A stretch of 64,000 nucleotides of DNA from Geobacillus sp. 46C-IIa (GTDB lineage: Bacteria > Bacillota > Bacilli > Bacillales > Anoxybacillaceae). The DNA is taken from contig NZ_CP061474.1 of the NCBI RefSeq assembly GCF_014679505.1, positions 3,044,001 through 3,108,000 on the forward strand, written 5' to 3'. Below, piece by piece: positions 58,869 to 64,000 of this stretch. Within the stretch, counting starts at the first letter, position 1, and every line of letters begins with the position of its first letter. A model generated the notes under the pieces. The model saw nothing but the letters and a program-made list of their open reading frames with translations, was not told where the DNA came from and made no database searches. Position numbers and translations under genes: made by a program.

Positions 58869-59996
58869 ATGATTCGGTTTGACAACGTGACAAAACAGTA
58901 TGAGGATGGATTTGTGGCCTTAAAAAATATTAATCTCGAAATCCGCAAAGGCGAGCTCGTCGCCTTGATCGGGCCGAGCGGCTGCGGGAAAACGACGACG
59001 ATGCGAATGATCAACCGCCTGATCGAACCGACATCGGGAAAAGTGTATGTCGATGGGCAAGACATTTCCGCGCTTGACCCGGTTGAGTTGCGGCGCAACA
59101 TCGGCTATGTTATCCAACAAATTGGCTTGTTTCCACATATGACGATCGCGGAAAATATCGCACTCGTACCGAAACTGAAAAAATGGGAAAAACACGCCTA
59201 TGAAAAGCGGGTCGATGAGTTGCTTGAACTCGTCGGATTGGATCCATCGACGTTCAAGCACCGCTACCCGTCAGAGCTCAGCGGTGGCCAACAGCAGCGC
59301 GTCGGCGTCGTCCGCGCGTTGGCCGCTGAACCCGATATCATTTTGATGGATGAGCCGTTCAGCGCCCTCGATCCGATCAGCCGCGAACAGTTGCAAGATG
59401 ACATCGTCCGCCTGCAAGAAGAGATCCACAAAACGATCGTCTTTGTCACCCATGATATGGACGAAGCGATCAAAATCGCCGATCGAATTGCCCTGATGAA
59501 AGATGGGGAAATCGTCCAATTTGCGACGCCGGACCAAATGCTCAGACGGCCCGCCAACTCGTTCGTCCGCGAGTTTATCGGGGAAGACCGTCTGCTGGCC
59601 CGCCAGACGGCCGTGCCGACAGCAGAAGACTTAATGTCCGATGCCGTCGCCACGATCGCACCGCGGCGCGGTTTGGCCGAAGCGTTCCGGCTGATGAAGG
59701 CGAGAAAGGTCGACAGTTTGGTCGTCGTCGATAAAAAACAATCATTTCTTGGCATCGTGACGCTCAAACAAATCGAACAACGATACAATGAAGAACATTT
59801 GCTTGTCGCTGATATTGCTGATTACGATGTGACAACATTGCAAAAAGAAGCGGATGTGACAGACGTCGCCGCCTTGTTCCAAGATCCGGACGTGCGGATC
59901 ATTCCAGTGCTTGATGGCGACCGCCTTGTCGGCGGCATTACACGCTCGAGCATGATGCGCGCGCTCGCTGAGTGGACATTTCAGCAGCACGCATGA
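58869..59996 (+). CDS. Osmoprotectant ABC transporter ATPase with CBS domains (OpuBA/OpuCA type)
   Basis: From ATG 58869 (GAGGA 6 nt upstream; the ATG at 58863 is too close) it has about 375 residues. Walker A GPSGCGKTTT is at residues 37-46, the Q loop follows, and the signature LSGGQQQRVGVVRALAAEPD is near 137-156 with Walker B IILMDEPFSALDP. A His switch (VTHDMDEA) follows. The last 120 residues hold two CBS domains (LMSDAVATIAPRRGLAEAFR, ...DRLVGGITRSSMMRAL), which in OpuA sense ionic strength. It drives uptake with the permease encoded 16 bp downstream. Confidence 0.92.
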   Translation: MIRFDNVTKQYEDGFVALKNINLEIRKGELVALIGPSGCGKTTTMRMINRLIEPTSGKVYVDGQDISALDPVELRRNIGYVIQQIGLFPHMTIAENIALVPKLKKWEKHAYEKRVDELLELVGLDPSTFKHRYPSELSGGQQQRVGVVRALAAEPDIILMDEPFSALDPISREQLQDDIVRLQEEIHKTIVFVTHDMDEAIKIADRIALMKDGEIVQFATPDQMLRRPANSFVREFIGEDRLLARQTAVPTAEDLMSDAVATIAPRRGLAEAFRLMKARKVDSLVVVDKKQSFLGIVTLKQIEQRYNEEHLLVADIADYDVTTLQKEADVTDVAALFQDPDVRIIPVLDGDRLVGGITRSSMMRALAEWTFQQHA

Positions 59997-60012
59997 ACCA
60001 AGGAGGGAGACA

Positions 60013-60642
60013 ATGGAATTATTGCAGACGTTTATTGAACGAAAGGAAGACATTTGGCTCGCTTTTCAAGAGCACGTACTGTTATCCGCCATTGCCATGG
60101 GCATTGCCATCGCAGTGGCCGTGCCGCTCGGCGTCGTGTTGACGCGGTATCGCAAACTCGCCGAGCCGATCATTGGCATCGCCGCCATCATCCAAACGAT
60201 TCCGAGCTTGGCGCTGCTTGGGTTTATGCTGCCGATTTTCGGCATCGGCAAACTGCCGGCGATCATCGCCTTGACGCTTTATGCCTTGCTTCCGATTTTG
60301 CGCAACACGTACACTGGCATTCTTGGCGTCGACCCGGCGCTCGTTGATGCCGGACGAGGAATGGGGATGACATCGCGGCAAATTTTATGGATGGTCGAGC
60401 TTCCCCTCTCGCTTCCGGTCATTATGGCCGGCGTGCGCACCGCGACGGTGCTGACGATCGGCGTCGCCGCCTTAGCGACGTTTATCGGCGCCGGCGGACT
60501 TGGCGACTTGATCGACCGCGGCTTGCGCATCGCCGACAAAAACTTGATTTTAGCCGGCGCCATCCCTGCCGCCGTTTTGGCGATTGCCTTCGACTGGCTG
60601 CTGCGCAAAGTGGAAAAGAAAGTGACGCCGAAGGGGCTGTAA
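60013..60642 (+). CDS. Osmoprotectant ABC transporter permease (OpuBB/OpuCB or OpuBD type)
   Basis: The protein has 209 residues with about six hydrophobic segments. It has the MetI-type core: IIQTIPSLALLGFMLPIFGI and the cytoplasmic EAA-like loop ALVDAGRGMGMTSRQILWMV (about 115-134), then LPVIMAGVRTATVLTIGVAA. AAGGAGGGAGACA precedes the ATG. Only one permease gene is present, while OpuB and OpuC of B. subtilis have two; here it may form a homodimer. Confidence 0.88.
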   Translation: MELLQTFIERKEDIWLAFQEHVLLSAIAMGIAIAVAVPLGVVLTRYRKLAEPIIGIAAIIQTIPSLALLGFMLPIFGIGKLPAIIALTLYALLPILRNTYTGILGVDPALVDAGRGMGMTSRQILWMVELPLSLPVIMAGVRTATVLTIGVAALATFIGAGGLGDLIDRGLRIADKNLILAGAIPAAVLAIAFDWLLRKVEKKVTPKGL

Positions 60643-60869
60643 TCAGCCCTTTGGCTCCCCAACTTGCATCGGAACAACGCTCTCCCCTGCTTCCCCGCCC
60701 CGGAGCGGGTGGGTATAGTAAATAGGCATCACCCTTGATGTTCGTATCAATCAAAACAGATGCTTAGGTCCAACATGAATGCTCGTAAATTCTTGTTTGA
60801 GCAAGGGTACAAAACTGAAGAAGTTCGGCACATTTTTAGCTGCCATAAATAAGATTTGAAAATCATTGT
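60643..60869. other. Region after the transporter operon
   Basis: No supported gene. A GC-rich hairpin (CCCGCCCCGG with AGCGGGTGGG-like pairing, 60690-60715) may end the operon. A very short frame at 60777-60848 (MNARKFLFEQGYKTEEVRHI) has no ribosome site. Confidence 0.3.
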
Positions 60870-61395
60870 GGGTTGGGTGATTCCCAACCCACCCATTATA
60901 TGTTTGGTTCACTAATCAACCACCTCGACATTAGGGACGCTACCCCTTACGATGATTCATCCGCCTCCCACTCCCTAGGTGCGGATCACAGCAGCCCCCC
61001 TTGGCCATTTTGTTTCCTTACCACACGTGACATTAGCTTAACCTCTCGAATCGATCGAGATTTCCAATCATTCCTAAACATTTTCGTGTATGAGCCAATG
61101 AAGAGCGCTGATCACCGCAACAACAAGTGATCCATCAAGGTGCGAAACCCCAATCTGTAAAAAACATCATCCATGACCTAACCAAACGGACGAATCAGCC
61201 CCTTTTCCTTTCGCTCGATGATACGAATTGCCAAAAAACGAAGCCTTCATCACGGGCTTCGCACGCCATCCAAGGGTGCGACTGGCACTACTCACACCAA
61301 GATCGTCAATCGGTTTGGGGCATTCGCTCGTTTGACTGATGGTGCACCCCTTCACGCAAGCGTTTCCGTTCGCCTTCCGCTTGTATGACAAGAAG
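60870..61395 (+). pseudogene. DDE-transposase remnant
   Basis: The plus strand at about 61120-61400 reads HQGAKPQSVKNIIHDLTKRT, then LFLSLDDTNCQKTKPSSRAS and HAIQGCDWHYSHQDRQSVWG, and in a shifted frame WLMVHPFTQAFPFAFRLYDK. This matches the DDE-type start of an IS transposase; DDT would be the first catalytic Asp, and QGCDWHYSHQDHQSVWG-type strings occur in Geobacillus elements. The 5' part (60900-61110) has no clear reading. The gene is truncated at both ends. Confidence 0.6.
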
Positions 61396-61531
61396 GAGGA
61401 ATTATATTGAAGTTATTCTCTAAATTATTATATCATTTTTAGTTTGTTTATTGATGTTATATCTAACGGAACTTTTTACGATAGAGCCTTACGTAACTTC
61501 TGGGAACGGAAATCCAGGGCTTCTTATTATT

Positions 61532-62559
61532 ACTCACATTTCGCACCCTTCCGACAAAAATCGGGAGGATTTTTTCGTTCCGACGTCGAATCATCCTTGA
61601 CAAATAAGGAACGTAAAGGAGTTTTTCTCTTATAGCTGTTCCAGTCGAAGCGGTCTATCACAATTCTTATTTGAATATCATAAGTGCTCTATTCAAGAAA
61701 CTGGACCTGCCCCAAGTGATTGACCATCTCGTTCCCGTCGATTCACAGTGCCAGACTCGAGTCAGCGAGGCCGTTCAGGCCATCCTCTACAATGGGGTTG
61801 ACGGTCGGCAAGCTCTCGTTCACTTGGAACATTGGGCTCAGGAGATCGATCTGGAGAAACTCATTCGTTCCGGGCTCCATCCTGGTTGAATGACGATGCC
61901 CTGGCTCGTCATCTCGACCGCTTGTATGAGGCCGGTATTCATAAGGCCATCAGCACTTGCTTGATTCAGATGGATCGCAAAGAAGGCCTTCCTCTCTGAG
62001 CCTTCCACGCCGATACGACGGACAAGACCGTATGCCCAAGAGATCTTGAAGCTGTATAAAGGGCAGATCTCGGTGGAAATGAACTTCTCTTTCTTGAAAG
62101 ATCCGTTTTTTCACGGATGAAATTGACGTCAAAAAACCAGAACGGGTCGCCGTATTAGGCTACTTGTTTTTGTTGGCCTTGGCCATTTACCGCGTTTTTC
62201 AGCGCCGAGTGCGTCCGTTCATTCCTCCAGAACACCCGTTGAAGGGTCCTGGAGGCCGCAAGCTGACCCGACCGACGGGACAGGCGATTTTTCAGCTGTT
62301 TCCATATGTGAACATCGTCTGTTCCAGCTGCCGGATGGGCAAATCCAACGCGCGTTAGGGAAACCGCTCACCCCTGATCAGCGAAGGATTCTGCAAGGAT
62401 TGGGCATGGATGCGAGCATCTACGTGTAACGTGATACGGAACGACCATCGATGGTCAAAAAAGGATTGCCATCACTCGTTATGTTGGTCGGAAAGCGATT
62501 CTAAAAAACGAAATAAAAAATTCTTTCTTTACAACCCTGTTAGGGTGCGAAATGTGAGT
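61532..62559 (+). mobile_element. IS1634-family element with internal decay, both inverted repeats preserved
   Basis: The left end ACTCACATTTCGCACCCT (61532-61549) is repeated inverted at the right end AGGGTGCGAAATGTGAGT (62542-62559), an exact 18-bp match. Between them is the remnant of one transposase gene, which is listed separately. The length of about 1.03 kb is shorter than intact relatives, so internal sequence has been lost. No clear target duplication is seen. Confidence 0.75.
61632..62430 (+). pseudogene. IS1634-type transposase remnant
   Basis: The 5' part reads IAVPVEAVYHNSYLNIISAL and the DUF4277-like LDLPQVIDHLVPVDSQCQTR, EAVQAILYNGVDGRQALVHL. After a stop at GLHPG the reading jumps frame (WLNDDALARHLDRLYEAGIH) and then loses the DDE centre. 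The 3' end has LKLYKGQISVEMNFSFLKDP and VKKPERVAVLGYLFLLALAI in other frames, the usual C-terminus. Frameshifts and deletion make it inactive. Confidence 0.7.
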
Positions 62560-62656
62560 TATAACAAATAATACAAAAAGGGGACAAATAGAGAGAAAAC
62601 AAAAAATGTGGCTGGCCCAAACTTCGACCAGCCTTTGAATGCTTGCCTACTATTCG

Positions 62657-63999
<1,343 letters not shown>

Positions 64000-64000
64000 C

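Noticed and set aside
61405..61441. Short peptide gene with AGGAGG and TTG start
   Set aside because: The AGGAGG is part of the DKKEELY end of a transposase remnant; the 11-codon frame is a coincidence.

Overview
The window looks like chromosomal DNA of a thermophilic Bacillaceae, almost certainly Geobacillus (G. stearothermophilus or a close relative). The evidence is moderately high GC with GC-ending codons, strong AGGAGG-type ribosome sites with frequent TTG/GTG starts, Bacillus-type genes (Spo0M, FloT/YuaF, DagK, two RlmCD-like methyltransferases, SstT), and a 1087-residue Cas9 that I recognise as GeoCas9 or a very near relative. No rRNA or tRNA gene was seen.

Layout. 1-3.0 kb: a partner-switching module (PAS protein cut by the window edge, STAS antagonist, HATPase anti-sigma factor) and a GAF/LuxR regulator. 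3.2-7.9 kb: a four-gene operon with overlapping genes for GDP-mannose synthesis and glycosyl transfer. 8.2-10.8 kb: Gfo/Idh/MocA oxidoreductase, Nudix hydrolase, spo0M. 10.9-15.5 kb: a lipoprotein-like gene split by an intact IS1182-family element, then a zeta-toxin-like kinase facing a DUF3990 (ADP-ribosyltransferase-like) gene. 15.9-29.8 kb: mostly housekeeping genes (cstA, two RNA m5U methyltransferases, sstT, dagK, floT-yuaF), with decayed Rpn-family genes and other debris between them. 30-37 kb: an HtrA protease divergent from an OmpR-type two-component system, sharing a mirror-symmetric operator region, then a PspA-like pair, an MFS pump and a DmpA-type peptidase.

38.6-57 kb is a defence island. 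Its order is: IS605-like end, mini-CRISPR array A with leader, cas6, IS3 relic, tracrRNA, cas9-cas1-cas2 (type II-C), a 28-repeat II-C array, an Rpn-family nuclease gene, mini-CRISPR array B with the same leader type, and a complete four-gene operon matching the type III Wadjet (TIGR02677-02680) plasmid-defence family. The two mini-arrays carry a type I-B/III-style 30-nt repeat recognised by Cas6, and they bracket the whole type II-C locus. This suggests that the II-C system replaced or was inserted into an older Cas6-dependent locus. Every II-C repeat ends, on the crRNA strand, in an extended -10 promoter. The crRNAs are therefore read toward cas2 and stopped by a terminator, while the tracrRNA is read from its own promoter upstream of cas9.

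57-64 kb: a coiled-coil gene with an internal amber codon, an OpuB/OpuC-type osmoprotectant ABC transporter operon, a stretch of transposase relics (one IS1634-type with both inverted repeats preserved), and a metY-like gene with one frameshift.
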